NCBI RefSeq assembly: GCF_001899645.1
Contig: NZ_MKVV01000029.1
Location: 46,436 to 110,435 of the forward strand
DNA: 64,000 bases
DNA from: Pseudonocardia sp. 73-21
Lineage (GTDB): Bacteria; Actinomycetota; Actinomycetes; Mycobacteriales; Pseudonocardiaceae
Reading direction: 5' to 3'
The notes beneath the pieces were generated by a model, which saw only the letters and a program-made list of their open reading frames with translations, ran no database searches and was not told the origin of the DNA. Positions 42,194 through 50,330 of this stretch are shown here, in pieces. Numbering within the stretch: the stretch's first letter is position 1; every line of letters starts with the position of its first letter. The position numbers and the translations under genes were made by a program.

Positions 42194-42238
42194 GGGCGGA
42201 CGTGAACGCGGCGACGATGACACAGGGGGAGGCGGCAC

Positions 42239-43690
42239 ATGGGTGACCCGAAGGGTTTCCTCACCACCCCGCGTGAGGCCCCGAAGCGCCGTCCGGTGGA
42301 CCTGCGCCTGATGGACTGGCGCGAGGTCTACGAGGACTTCCCACGGGCCAACCTGGAGAAGCAGGCCGGGCGCTGCATGAACTGCGGCATCCCGTTCTGC
42401 CACCAGGGCTGTCCGCTGGGCAACCTCATCCCGGAGTGGAACGACCTGGTCTACCGCCACGACTGGCGCGAGGCCACCGAGCGGCTGCACGCCACCAACA
42501 ACTTCCCGGAGTTCACCGGGACGCTGTGCCCCGCCCCGTGCGAGGCGGCGTGCGTGCTGGCCATCAACTCCGACGCCGTCACGATCAAACAGGTCGAGAT
42601 CGAGATCGTCGACCGCGCCTGGGACGAGGGCTGGATCCGGCCGCAGCTGCCCACCGTGAAGTCCGGCAAGAAGGTGGCCGTCGTCGGCTCCGGCCCGGCC
42701 GGGCTGGCCGCCGCGCAGCAGCTCACGCGCGTGGGGCACGACGTGGTGGTGTTCGAGCGGGCCGACCGCATCGGCGGGCTGCTGCGCTACGGCATCCCCG
42801 AGTTCAAGATGGAGAAGGCCCGCCTCGACCGGCGTCTGGAGCAGATGAAGGCCGAGGGCACGCTGTTCCGGGCCTCGGTCGACGTCGGCACCGACGTCAC
42901 CGTCGACCAGCTGCGCGCCGACTTCGACGCCGTGGTGCTCGCGGGCGGGGCCACCGCGTGGCGCGATCTGCCTGCCCAGGGCCGCGAGCTCGAGGGCGTG
43001 TACCAGGCGATGGAGTTCCTGCCGTGGGCCAACCACGTGCAGCAGGGCGACATCGACGCCCCGAAGATCAGCGCCGAGGGCAAGGACGTCATCATCATCG
43101 GTGGTGGTGACACCGGCGCCGACTGCCTCGGCACGTCGCACCGGCAGGGTGCCCGCTCGGTCACCCAGCTGGAGATCATGCCGACGCCCCCGGAGAAGCG
43201 CACCGAGGGCATGCCGTGGCCGACCTACCCGATGGTCTACCGGGTCTCCTCCGCACACGAGGAGGGCGGCGACCGCCTGTTCTCGGTGAACACCACCGAG
43301 TTCGTGGGCGACGCCGACGGCAAGCTCGCCGGCATCAAGATCGTCGAGGTCAGGCGCGGCGAGAAGGGCTTCGACCCGGTCGAGGGCACCGAGCGGACGC
43401 TCCCGGCCCAGCTCGTGCTGCTGGCCATGGGCTTCGTCGGGCCGGAGAAGGGCAAGCTGCTCGACGACCTGGGCGTGGAGCTGGACGAGCGCGGCAACGT
43501 CGCGCGCGACCAGAGCTTCATGACCAGTGTCGAGGGCGTGTTCTCGGCCGGCGACATGGGCCGCGGCCAGAGCCTGATCGTGTGGGCCATCGCCGAGGGT
43601 CGGGCCGCGGCGGCCGGGGTGGACGCGTTCCTCACCGGCCGCGACGTCCTCCCCCGCCCGATCAACCCCACGGACCGCCCCCTGGTCTGA
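42239..43690 (+). CDS. gltD: glutamate synthase small subunit
   Basis: NADPH-oxidising partner of gltB. The 483-residue protein has N-terminal 4Fe-4S cysteines (Cys46, 49, 54, 58 and C-P-A-P-C-E-A-A-C further on), FAD loop G-S-G-P-A-G-L-A-A-A near residue 151 and the NADPH loop G-G-G-D-T-G-A-D-C. Length and motifs are standard. Starts at ATG 42239 in an operon with gltB. Confidence 0.96.
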   Translation: MGDPKGFLTTPREAPKRRPVDLRLMDWREVYEDFPRANLEKQAGRCMNCGIPFCHQGCPLGNLIPEWNDLVYRHDWREATERLHATNNFPEFTGTLCPAPCEAACVLAINSDAVTIKQVEIEIVDRAWDEGWIRPQLPTVKSGKKVAVVGSGPAGLAAAQQLTRVGHDVVVFERADRIGGLLRYGIPEFKMEKARLDRRLEQMKAEGTLFRASVDVGTDVTVDQLRADFDAVVLAGGATAWRDLPAQGRELEGVYQAMEFLPWANHVQQGDIDAPKISAEGKDVIIIGGGDTGADCLGTSHRQGARSVTQLEIMPTPPEKRTEGMPWPTYPMVYRVSSAHEEGGDRLFSVNTTEFVGDADGKLAGIKIVEVRRGEKGFDPVEGTERTLPAQLVLLAMGFVGPEKGKLLDDLGVELDERGNVARDQSFMTSVEGVFSAGDMGRGQSLIVWAIAEGRAAAAGVDAFLTGRDVLPRPINPTDRPLV

Positions 43691-43926
43691 GTGACGCAGC
43701 GTCGATGATCGCCGTCCGCCGGACGACAGCGCCCTGGTCGGGGGCGGTGAGGTTCGGCGGGCGGCGATCACAAGGCCGTTCGGCTCTCTGATCGCTGTGT
43801 GGGTTCCGCACGGGCGGCCGGGGTTGCACGCGACCGGTGCCGCTGCTCCCGTACCTGCTCGGTCATGACTGCGGCGCGCCGCACACCGAGGTCCCCGGCC
43901 GGGCGATCCGGTGCGGTTCGTCGCGA

Positions 43927-44346
43927 TCATCGGAGGAGACCGCGGGCCGTCAGCTCCCTGCGGACACCGGCCGCCACCTCCCACGGCCGGTGCAGCACCG
44001 GGCCCCTGCCGAGGCGGAGGATCTTCGTCCACCCCGCTGCGGTGATGTGGGCCTGCCGGTCGAGGTCGCGCGTGGCCCGTTCCTGGGTCAGGTATTCGCG
44101 AGCCCCGCCACCTCCCGCAACCGCGCGCTCCCGGCCGCGCCGAGACACCGGTAGCCGAACCGCACCACATCGTGGGGTGCGAACCCGGAACCGGAACGCG
44201 AGCGCGTCGACCGTCACCACCGCCTCCAGCACCCCACGCGCCACGGCCTCGGTACCCCGGAAGGGTCGGCGAAGGTTCACGCCCGTACCAGACGGATCCC
44301 GCCCCCGCCAGGTTCCACCCGCTTCGGAGATCGCGGCCCACCGCAC
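43927..44346 (-). pseudogene. relic of a DUF559 (AbiEi-like/endonuclease-fold) gene
   Basis: The C-terminal ~55 codons match the end of actinobacterial DUF559 proteins: E-Y-L-T-Q-E-R-A-T-R-D-L-D-R-Q-A, then A-A-G-W and V-L-H-R-P-W-E-V-A-A. A short N-terminal piece (R-P-F-R-G-T-E-A-V-A-R-G-V-L) is joined to it after loss of most of the middle. Full-length members are about 280-320 aa; this frame is 139. Its start lies within a palindromic unit. Probably non-functional. Confidence 0.6.
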
Positions 44347-44500
44347 CTCAGCGCCCTCCGCGGGACACCAGTGTGCGGCCGGCCGCGATCACGGCCTGCG
44401 CCCACGACGGACTCCCCATGATCGCGCTCCACCGCATCTCAGCCCCGTCCCCCCCGGGACCACGGACGGATCCCGGTCCGATCCGCCGGCCCAGCGCGGC

Positions 44501-44566
44501 ATGATCGCGCTCCACCGCACCTCGCCGCCCTCCGGAGGGCGCAACCGTGCGACCGAACGCGATCAT
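44501..44566. repeat. best-preserved family 2 palindrome
   Basis: Two 33-base arms meet without a loop at 44533/44534. Twenty-four of 33 positions pair: an outer 9-bp block (ATGATCGCG), a middle CGCAC block and an inner 8-bp CGCCCTCC block, with symmetric unpaired patches between them. Confidence 0.8.
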
Positions 44567-44679
44567 CGTCCGCGGCCGCGGGTCATGATCGTTGTGCGTC
44601 GCACGGTTCCGCCGCCCCGGCCGGGGCAGCAGCGTGCGGGCGGTGGTGATCAGGGCGGTGGAGGCATCGGACGAGCGCG

Positions 44680-44868
44680 AACGTGCAGACGCCGAGCTCA
44701 CCAGCGACCAGGACACGAGCCCGGGTGAGCCCGGAGCGGCCGGCCGCCACCGCGCTCACCCGGCGTCCGCCGGGCCGGAAGCGCGCCCCGACGATCGTGA
44801 CCGCCGGCCTGCCCTCGATGCCCCTGCGGACCCTGCCGGCCGCCGACCCGAGTGGGGTTCGGCCGCGG
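44680..44868 (-). pseudogene. relic of a VTT-domain (DedA-like) gene
   Basis: On the minus strand, codons near 44710-44805 read A-V-T-I-V-G-A-R-F-R-P-G-G-R-R-V-S-A-V-A-A-G-R-S-G-L. The DedA protein encoded at 48682-49320 has V-A-L-V-G-A-R-F-V-P-G-G-R at the corresponding place. No start and no complete domain remain, so this is a fragment. It abuts the LLM oxidoreductase stop. Confidence 0.5.
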
Positions 44869-45654
44869 CTACTCCCCGTCGAGCCGCTCGACGACGGGCG
44901 CGAACTGCTCCAGGAACCGCCCGTTGACCGTGATCGCGGACGCGCCGATGGCGTCGCGGCGGCGCTGCAGCTCGTCGGCCATCTCGGCGACGGAGCCGCG
45001 CAGCATCACCAGCGAGTCGTGGGCGACGAGGGTGGCGGCGTCGGCGCCGATGAACCCGCGCGTCCACTCCGGCACCTCGTCACCGACGACGAAGAGGTTC
45101 ATCGCGATCTCGACGCGGTCCGGCAGGCCGGCGGCCAGCGCGGCCACCTCGTCGCGGGTGGCGAGCGGGTCGGTCGCGAGCGTGACGACGTCGGCCAGTT
45201 CGGCGGCGAGCGCGAGCATCTTCGGTCCGGACGCCGCGACCAGGACCGGGATCGAGGAATCGAGCGCACGCACGTGGGCGATCGTCTCGGCCACCTGCCG
45301 GCGGCGTTCGGCGGCGGAGCCGTAGGGCATGCCGAGCTCCGCGGCGGCGTGCGGGACGCCGCCGTGGCCGGTGCCGATGCCCAGGTCGAAGCGCCCGCCC
45401 GACAGCACCGAGAGGCTGTGCGCCTCCCAGGCCGCGGCGCGGGGCGTCCGCAGCGGCGAGGCCAGCACGAACGTGCCGACGCGCAGCGTGGTGGTGACGG
45501 CCGCGGCCGTCGCCAGCGACGGGAACGGGGCCAGCAGGTGGATGCCGTCGGGCACGAGCAGCGACGAGTACCCCAGCTCCTCGACGCGGCGGGCGGTGGT
45601 GGTCCAGTCGCCGTCGGGCGTGGCGACGACACCGAAGCGGAAGGGACGGGTCAT
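44869..45654 (-). CDS. LLM-class flavin/F420-dependent oxidoreductase
   Basis: A 261-residue luciferase-like monooxygenase fold, with F-G-V-V-A at the first strand, L-G-I-G-T-G-H near residues 92-98 and E-I-A-M-N-L-F-V-V late. Many actinobacterial members use coenzyme F420 instead of FMN. Slightly short for the family (280-330 aa). Seventeen bases downstream of the CDF transporter gene, likely one operon. Confidence 0.85.
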   Translation of the reverse strand: MTRPFRFGVVATPDGDWTTTARRVEELGYSSLLVPDGIHLLAPFPSLATAAAVTTTLRVGTFVLASPLRTPRAAAWEAHSLSVLSGGRFDLGIGTGHGGVPHAAAELGMPYGSAAERRRQVAETIAHVRALDSSIPVLVAASGPKMLALAAELADVVTLATDPLATRDEVAALAAGLPDRVEIAMNLFVVGDEVPEWTRGFIGADAATLVAHDSLVMLRGSVAEMADELQRRRDAIGASAITVNGRFLEQFAPVVERLDGE

Positions 45655-45671
45655 GCCTGAAGAGTAGACGT

Positions 45672-46664
45672 CTATTCGTTAGATGTCGATGCATTGGACC
45701 CGTAGCGCTCCAGCACCCGCGCCCGCATGCCCTCGTCCGTGCGCGGCACGGGCTCCATGAAGATCTCGTCGAGGTCCGGGAACTCCTCGCGCAGGACCGT
45801 GTCGATGGCGACGCACGCCCGTTCGACGTCCGCGGCGCCGAGCGCGTCGTCGAAGTCGAGGCGGGCGCACACGAGGACGCGGTCGGTGCCCAGCATCATC
45901 GTCAGCAGGTCCACCACCTTCTCCACCTCGGGCCGCTCGGCGAGCCGGTCGCGCACCGCGAACACCAGCCGCGCGTCGGCCTGGCGTCCGATCAGCAGGC
46001 CCTTGTTGGTGCGCCCGAGGATGTAGGCCACGCCCGAGAGCAGCAGGCCGATCAGCAGCGACGCGAGCCCGTCCCAGAAGCTGGCCCCGGTGAGCTGGTG
46101 CAGCCCGACGCCCGCCAGCGCCAGCACGAGCCCGATCAGCGCGGCGCTGTCTTCGAAGAACACCGTCTTGACGGTGGGGTCGTCGGTGGTGCGCAGGAAC
46201 GCCGCGAACGTCTGGTGGTGGGCGGCGGCCTCCCGGCGCGCCTGTTTGAACGCCTGCAGCCACGAGATGCCCTCGAGCACGAACGACCCGCCGAGCACGG
46301 CGTAGGCGACCCAGATCAGGGTCTGCTCCTCGGACGCGCCGAGCATCGTCGAGATGCCCTCGTAGATCGCGAACACCGCACCGGAGACGAAGATACTGAC
46401 CGCGGCGATGAGCGCCCAGAAGAACCGCTCCTTGCCGTAGCCGAACGGATGGCGGCGGTCGGCCGGCTTCTCCGAACGACGCAACGCCGTGAGCAGCAGC
46501 CCCTCGGTGGCGGTGTCGGCCACGGAGTGCGCGGCCTCGGCCAGCATCGCGGCCGACCCGGTGATGATCCCGGCCACCAGCTTCAGCACCCCGACGAGCG
46601 CGTTGGCCCCCAGCGCGACGAGCACGGTGAGGGTGCTCTCCCCCTGTCCGCTCTCGTCTGTCAC
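45672..46664 (-). CDS. cation diffusion facilitator family transporter
   Basis: A 330-residue divalent-metal exporter with N-terminal helices containing A-E-A-A-H-S-V-A-D-T (metal-site His/Asp of helix II) and a D-S-A-A-L-I-G motif in helix V. Its substrate could be Zn, Co, Mn or Fe. GTG 46664. The 23 bp separating it from the divergent hydrolase start must hold overlapping promoters. Confidence 0.88.
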   Translation of the reverse strand: MTDESGQGESTLTVLVALGANALVGVLKLVAGIITGSAAMLAEAAHSVADTATEGLLLTALRRSEKPADRRHPFGYGKERFFWALIAAVSIFVSGAVFAIYEGISTMLGASEEQTLIWVAYAVLGGSFVLEGISWLQAFKQARREAAAHHQTFAAFLRTTDDPTVKTVFFEDSAALIGLVLALAGVGLHQLTGASFWDGLASLLIGLLLSGVAYILGRTNKGLLIGRQADARLVFAVRDRLAERPEVEKVVDLLTMMLGTDRVLVCARLDFDDALGAADVERACVAIDTVLREEFPDLDEIFMEPVPRTDEGMRARVLERYGSNASTSNE

Positions 46665-46687
46665 GGGTGGAGGTTACGGTCCGAACT

Positions 46688-47647
46688 GTGATCTCGCACC
46701 GCACCGCCGACGTCAACGGCCTCACGCTGCACCTCGCCGAGTCCGGTCCCGCCGACGGGCCGGTCGTGCTGCTGCTGCACGGCTTCCCCGAGTGCTGGTA
46801 CTCCTGGCGCCACCAGCTCGCCGCGCTCGGCGGGGCGGGCTTCCACGTCGTGGCCCCCGACCAGCGCGGATACGGCCGCAGCGACGCGCCGGCCGCCGTC
46901 GACGACTACACGATCCTGCACCTGGTGGGCGACGCGGTCGGCGTGCTCGACGCGGTCGGGGCGCAGCGCGCCGTGGTGGTCGGGCACGACTGGGGTGCGC
47001 CGGTGGCCTGGCACACCGCGCTGCTGCGACCGGACCGGGTGCGCGGCGTCGTCGGGCTGTCGGTGCCGTTCCTGCCCCGGTCGGCCGTACGCCCGACCGC
47101 CGGCCTGGAGAAGCGGTTCGGGCCCGGCTACTACCAGCTCTACTTCCAGACGCCGGGCGTCGCCGACGCCGAGCTCGCGGCCGATCCGCGGGCCACGCAC
47201 CGCCGGCTGCTCTCGGCCACCTCGGGCGGCGACCGCCCGCCCGCGCTCGCGGTGGAGGACGGCGGCGGGTTCCTCGACACGCTGCCCGAGCCCGAGCGCC
47301 TGCCGGACTGGCTCACCGAGGCCGACCTCGACGCCTACGAGGCCGAGTACGCGCGCCACGGCTTCACCGGCGGCCTGAACTGGTACCGCAACCTCGACCG
47401 CAACTGGGCCCTGACGGCGGCCTGGAGCGGCGCCGCGATCACCCCGTCGGCGCTCTACATGGCGGGCGACCAGGACGTGGTGGTGGCGGGAGTGTCGTTC
47501 GACGGGCTGGTGTCGACGCTGCGGCGCAGCGTCACCGACCTGCGGACGGCGGTGTCGCTGCCCGGCTGCGGGCACTGGACCCAGCAGGAACGGCCCGCCG
47601 AGGTCAACCAGGCGATCCTCGACTTCGCGGGCCGTCTCGACGCGTGA
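46688..47647 (+). CDS. epoxide-hydrolase-like alpha/beta hydrolase
   Basis: A 319-residue protein with the H-G-F-P-E-C-W-Y-S-W oxyanion motif (31-40), nucleophile Asp101 in V-G-H-D-W-G-A-P, an acid in A-G-D-Q-D and His in G-C-G-H-W near residue 297. These are soluble epoxide hydrolase marks. GTG 46688 lies about ten bases after a TTACGGT hexamer, so it may be nearly leaderless; a GTG at 46667 would add seven residues. Confidence 0.87.
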   Translation: MISHRTADVNGLTLHLAESGPADGPVVLLLHGFPECWYSWRHQLAALGGAGFHVVAPDQRGYGRSDAPAAVDDYTILHLVGDAVGVLDAVGAQRAVVVGHDWGAPVAWHTALLRPDRVRGVVGLSVPFLPRSAVRPTAGLEKRFGPGYYQLYFQTPGVADAELAADPRATHRRLLSATSGGDRPPALAVEDGGGFLDTLPEPERLPDWLTEADLDAYEAEYARHGFTGGLNWYRNLDRNWALTAAWSGAAITPSALYMAGDQDVVVAGVSFDGLVSTLRRSVTDLRTAVSLPGCGHWTQQERPAEVNQAILDFAGRLDA

Positions 47648-47822
47648 CACGCCGAGCGGGCGACTCGCCCATGGCGCCGGTTGGTCGCCGCCGGTCGCTC
47701 GATGGTGACCGTTGACCGTGCAACGGACTCCCTACCGGCCACCGCCCGTGTCCGCCCGTTCGACGGAGGGCCGAAATCGGCCGAAACCCACCGAACCCCG
47801 GCGCGTTGAGGGAGTGACCGGG

Positions 47823-47851
47823 GCCGGCGGAACAGGGGAGCCTCCGCCGGC
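47823..47851. terminator. hairpin between convergent genes
   Basis: Stem GCCGGCGG/CCGCCGGC with a 13-base loop, between the hydrolase (ending 47647) and the deazaflavin oxidoreductase (ending 47872). It lies nearer the latter. No T tract. The rest of 47648-47871 holds nothing I can name. Confidence 0.5.
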
Positions 47852-47871
47852 TTCGGTTGAACCCCCGCTCG

Positions 47872-48312
47872 TCAGACCAGGCGGAAGACCGGGTACCCGG
47901 GTGCGATCTCGCGCAGCGTGGCATCCGACGCCGACGCGTCGACGCCGTCGAAGAACACGCCGACCTCGAACTTCCAGCGCTCGAGGTACGGCCGCAGGAT
48001 CGCGGGCTTCTCGTCGTCGGCCAGCTCGACGACGGTGAACGCCTCCGTCCGCCGCCCCACCCGGAGCTCGCCACCGCCGGCGGCGCGCACGTTGCGCACC
48101 CACTGCGTGACGCCCCGCGGAGCGACGAGGTAGCGCTCGCCGTCGACGGTGAGCAGGTTGACCGGCGTGGTGCGCCACTCCCCGCTGGTGCGCCCGCGGA
48201 CGGCCAGCACGCGGCTGCCCCAGACGCTGACGCCGAGGCGGGTCAGCCCGGCGACGACGGAGTTGAAGATCGCGGTGCTGCGGTCCGGGCGGATGTAGCG
48301 GGGGGTGGTCAC
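47872..48312 (-). CDS. deazaflavin (F420)-dependent nitroreductase-family protein
   Basis: A 146-residue split-barrel protein of the Ddn type: L-A-V-R-G-R-T-S-G-E-W-R-T-T-P-V near residues 37-52, R-Y-L-V-A-P-R-G and W-V-R-N-V-R-A-A-G-G. Such proteins use F420H2. GTG 48312. Two near-perfect palindromes lie upstream of the start, one 21 bp from it, indicating repressor control. Confidence 0.87.
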   Translation of the reverse strand: MTTPRYIRPDRSTAIFNSVVAGLTRLGVSVWGSRVLAVRGRTSGEWRTTPVNLLTVDGERYLVAPRGVTQWVRNVRAAGGGELRVGRRTEAFTVVELADDEKPAILRPYLERWKFEVGVFFDGVDASASDATLREIAPGYPVFRLV

Positions 48313-48332
48313 GGGATTCTCCTCGACTGGGT

Positions 48333-48347
48333 GAGAGCAGTGCTCTC
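48333..48347. promoter_or_regulatory. operator site 1, 15-bp palindrome
   Basis: GAGAGCAGTGCTCTC is a perfect inverted repeat around one central base, 21 bp upstream of the Ddn-type gene. The pattern is typical of TetR-family operators. A weaker copy (GAGAACAGTG) follows at 48352-48361. Confidence 0.65.
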
Positions 48348-48386
48348 GTCTGAGAACAGTGAACACCTACCGGATGGACGGAGTCA

Positions 48387-48399
48387 AGAGCAGTGCTCT
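48387..48399. promoter_or_regulatory. operator site 2, 13-bp palindrome
   Basis: AGAGCAGTGCTCT repeats the core of site 1, with centres 53 bp apart, about five helical turns. That spacing would let two repressor dimers face the same side of the DNA. Confidence 0.62.
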
Positions 48400-48413
48400 C
48401 GATTCTGGGCATC

Positions 48414-48671
48414 TCAGTTCTCGTGCAGCTCCAACTCGAACGCGTCGTCGCCGATCCAGATCCGCAGGCCGTCACCGTCCTCGGTGACGTAGCCGTCCTC
48501 CTCCTCGCCCATCTCGCGCGTCGCCCCCAGCGCGAGCCTGTTGAACTCGATCTTCCCGTCACCGAGGTTCACGGGGCGGTACTCCCGGGCGAGCCGCGCG
48601 GTGCGGCTCTCCGTGGCCAGGAAGACCGCGTTGTCCTCGCCGACATCTGCTATCCACCGGTGCTCAGCCAT
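48414..48671 (-). CDS. 85-residue acidic hypothetical protein
   Basis: No family recognised. The protein is acidic with predicted beta strands (R-W-I-A-D-V-G-E-D-N-A-V-F-L near the start; G-L-R-I-W-I-G-D-D-A-F-E-L-E-L near the end), giving a compact, possibly beta-barrel fold. ATG 48671. It ends 14 bp before operator site 2 and is 10 bp from the DedA stop, so it may be cotranscribed with the DedA gene. Confidence 0.55.
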   Translation of the reverse strand: MAEHRWIADVGEDNAVFLATESRTARLAREYRPVNLGDGKIEFNRLALGATREMGEEEDGYVTEDGDGLRIWIGDDAFELELHEN

Positions 48672-48681
48672 CCCGGCAGTA

Positions 48682-49320
48682 TCAGCCCACGAGCAAGGGC
48701 TCCGGGGCGCGAACGTGCACCGACCACGGCGTCCGGCGACGCCGGGTGCGGGCCACGATCGCGAACGCGCCGGCCGTGACCACCGCCATGACGACGCCGG
48801 CGAGCAGGCTGAGCAGCGGATTCCCGCCGGTCAACGGCCCGAGCGCCATGCCGACGGCCAGCATGTAGCCGCTCCACGCGGCCGAGCTCACGATCGACCA
48901 GGGCAGGAACCGTCTCAGACTGAGACCGAACCGGCCGGCCGCGGCGGTGCTCAGCAGCCTCCCACCGGGCACGAAACGTGCCCCGACGAGCGCGACCCCG
49001 GGCCGCAGCACGAGGTGGCGACGCACCCACAGCGACAGCCCGCACTCGGCGTCGACGGTGCGGGCGAGCAGCCCGTGCGACGACCGCCCGAGGCCGAACA
49101 CGAGCAGGTCACCGAGCACCGAGCCGACGAGCGCGGCCAGGAACAGCCCGACGACGGCGAGCCCGTCGTGACGCCCGAACGCCGACGCCGACGCCGACAT
49201 CAGCAGCGTCTCGCTCGGCAGCACCGGGAACGGGCCGTCGGCACCGATCATGACGGTGAGCGACGGGAGCAGCCAGACGCTGTGCAGGACGGCCTCGCAG
49301 AAGGACAGCAGGTCCGGCAC
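48682..49320 (-). CDS. DedA-family (VTT domain) membrane protein
   Basis: A 212-residue protein with about five hydrophobic segments and the VTT core: D-G-P-F-P-V-L-P-S-E-T-L-L-M near residues 31-44 and G-A-R-F-V-P-G-G-R further on. Family members move undecaprenyl phosphate or other lipids across the membrane. GTG 49320 fits; the longer upstream frame is not family-like. Confidence 0.85.
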   Translation of the reverse strand: MPDLLSFCEAVLHSVWLLPSLTVMIGADGPFPVLPSETLLMSASASAFGRHDGLAVVGLFLAALVGSVLGDLLVFGLGRSSHGLLARTVDAECGLSLWVRRHLVLRPGVALVGARFVPGGRLLSTAAAGRFGLSLRRFLPWSIVSSAAWSGYMLAVGMALGPLTGGNPLLSLLAGVVMAVVTAGAFAIVARTRRRRTPWSVHVRAPEPLLVG

Positions 49321-49490
49321 GGCGGTCCTCTCGGTCGTCCGGCAACAGAACCTACAGGCGGCCTCGGCCGCCCTCCCGGAGGCGTTACGACCGCCCGATC
49401 GGATGCCGTGCGCGACCCCGTCGGGTGGGATCCCCCGCCGGGCCGCGGCCACCACCTTACGGTCGACACCCACTCGTCGGGAGGTCGTTC

Positions 49491-50321
49491 GTGGAGAGAA
49501 GCTCACGTGCCGTCACCATCGCGGCGGTCGCGGCCGTCGGGGTCGTGATCGGCGGGGTACTCGCGCCGTCGGCCTCGGCCGCCGGTGTCACGCTCCGTGC
49601 ACCGTCCTCCTTCGGTATCGGCCCGGGTGCCGTGATGAGCACGCAGATCGACGCGAGGACGGCGTCGCTGTGCACGGCCGACTTCGTGTTCCGCGGGCCG
49701 AACGCGCTCTACATCGGCATGTCGGCCCACTGCGCCGGGACGGGCCGGTCCGAGGACCCGAGCGGCTGCACCGCGCCGACGCTGCCGCTGGGCACCGAGG
49801 TGACGATCAGCGGCCGCGGCGGGCCGGAGAGCACCGGCCGGCTCGCCTACAGCTCGTGGGTGACGATGCAGGAGCGCGGCGAGGACGACCCCGCCCTGTG
49901 CCGCTACAACGACTTCGCCCTGGTGGCCGTGGACCCGGCCGACGCGGGGCTCGTCGACCCGAGCGTGCCGCTGCTCGGCGGGCCCACCGGACTGGACACC
50001 GACGGCCTGACGCCCGGTGAGACCGTCTACAGCTTCCAGCCCAACAACGGTGGCAGCGGCGTCAAGACCGGGCGCAGCGTCGCGGACGACGGGAGCGGCC
50101 GCTCCCACCAGGTCGTGATCACCCCGCCCGGCGTGCCCGGCGACTCCGGCAGCGGCTTCCTCGACGCCGACGGCCGCGCGGTCGGCGTGCTGAGCACCGA
50201 GTTCCTCGACCGCAACCACAGCAACGGCGTGGCCGACCTGGCCCTGGCCCTGGCCTACGCCGACGCCGACGGCGGTCTCGGGACCGTCACGCTCGTGCCG
50301 GGAACGGCCCCGTTCGCCTAA
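49491..50321 (+). CDS. secreted chymotrypsin-like serine protease
   Basis: A 276-residue protein with a signal peptide (Arg near the start, hydrophobic core, cleavage about A-S-A|A at 30/31). The triad is His80 in S-A-H-C, Asp141 in Y-N-D-F-A-L and Ser219 in G-D-S-G-S-G. Paired cysteines (61, 81, 93, 137) suggest disulphides outside the cell. The target is unknown. GTG 49491 follows GGGAGG. Confidence 0.85.
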   Translation: MERSSRAVTIAAVAAVGVVIGGVLAPSASAAGVTLRAPSSFGIGPGAVMSTQIDARTASLCTADFVFRGPNALYIGMSAHCAGTGRSEDPSGCTAPTLPLGTEVTISGRGGPESTGRLAYSSWVTMQERGEDDPALCRYNDFALVAVDPADAGLVDPSVPLLGGPTGLDTDGLTPGETVYSFQPNNGGSGVKTGRSVADDGSGRSHQVVITPPGVPGDSGSGFLDADGRAVGVLSTEFLDRNHSNGVADLALALAYADADGGLGTVTLVPGTAPFA

Positions 50322-50330
50322 CGTGGGGTG

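Larger units (their letters stand above)
43704..44651. repeat. cluster of palindromic elements, family 2 (about six units)
   Basis: Six related imperfect palindromes of 60-75 bp lie at about 43704-43772, 43862-43931, 44329-44390, 44418-44490, 44501-44566 and 44584-44651. Each begins near TGATCGC, has a CCGCAC/GTGCG middle block and a GCCC-rich core, then mirrors back to GCGATCA. Short frames inside repeat the peptide pattern M-I-A-L-H-R-T. Only family 2 units occur here. The region also holds two gene relics and no intact gene. Confidence 0.75.
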
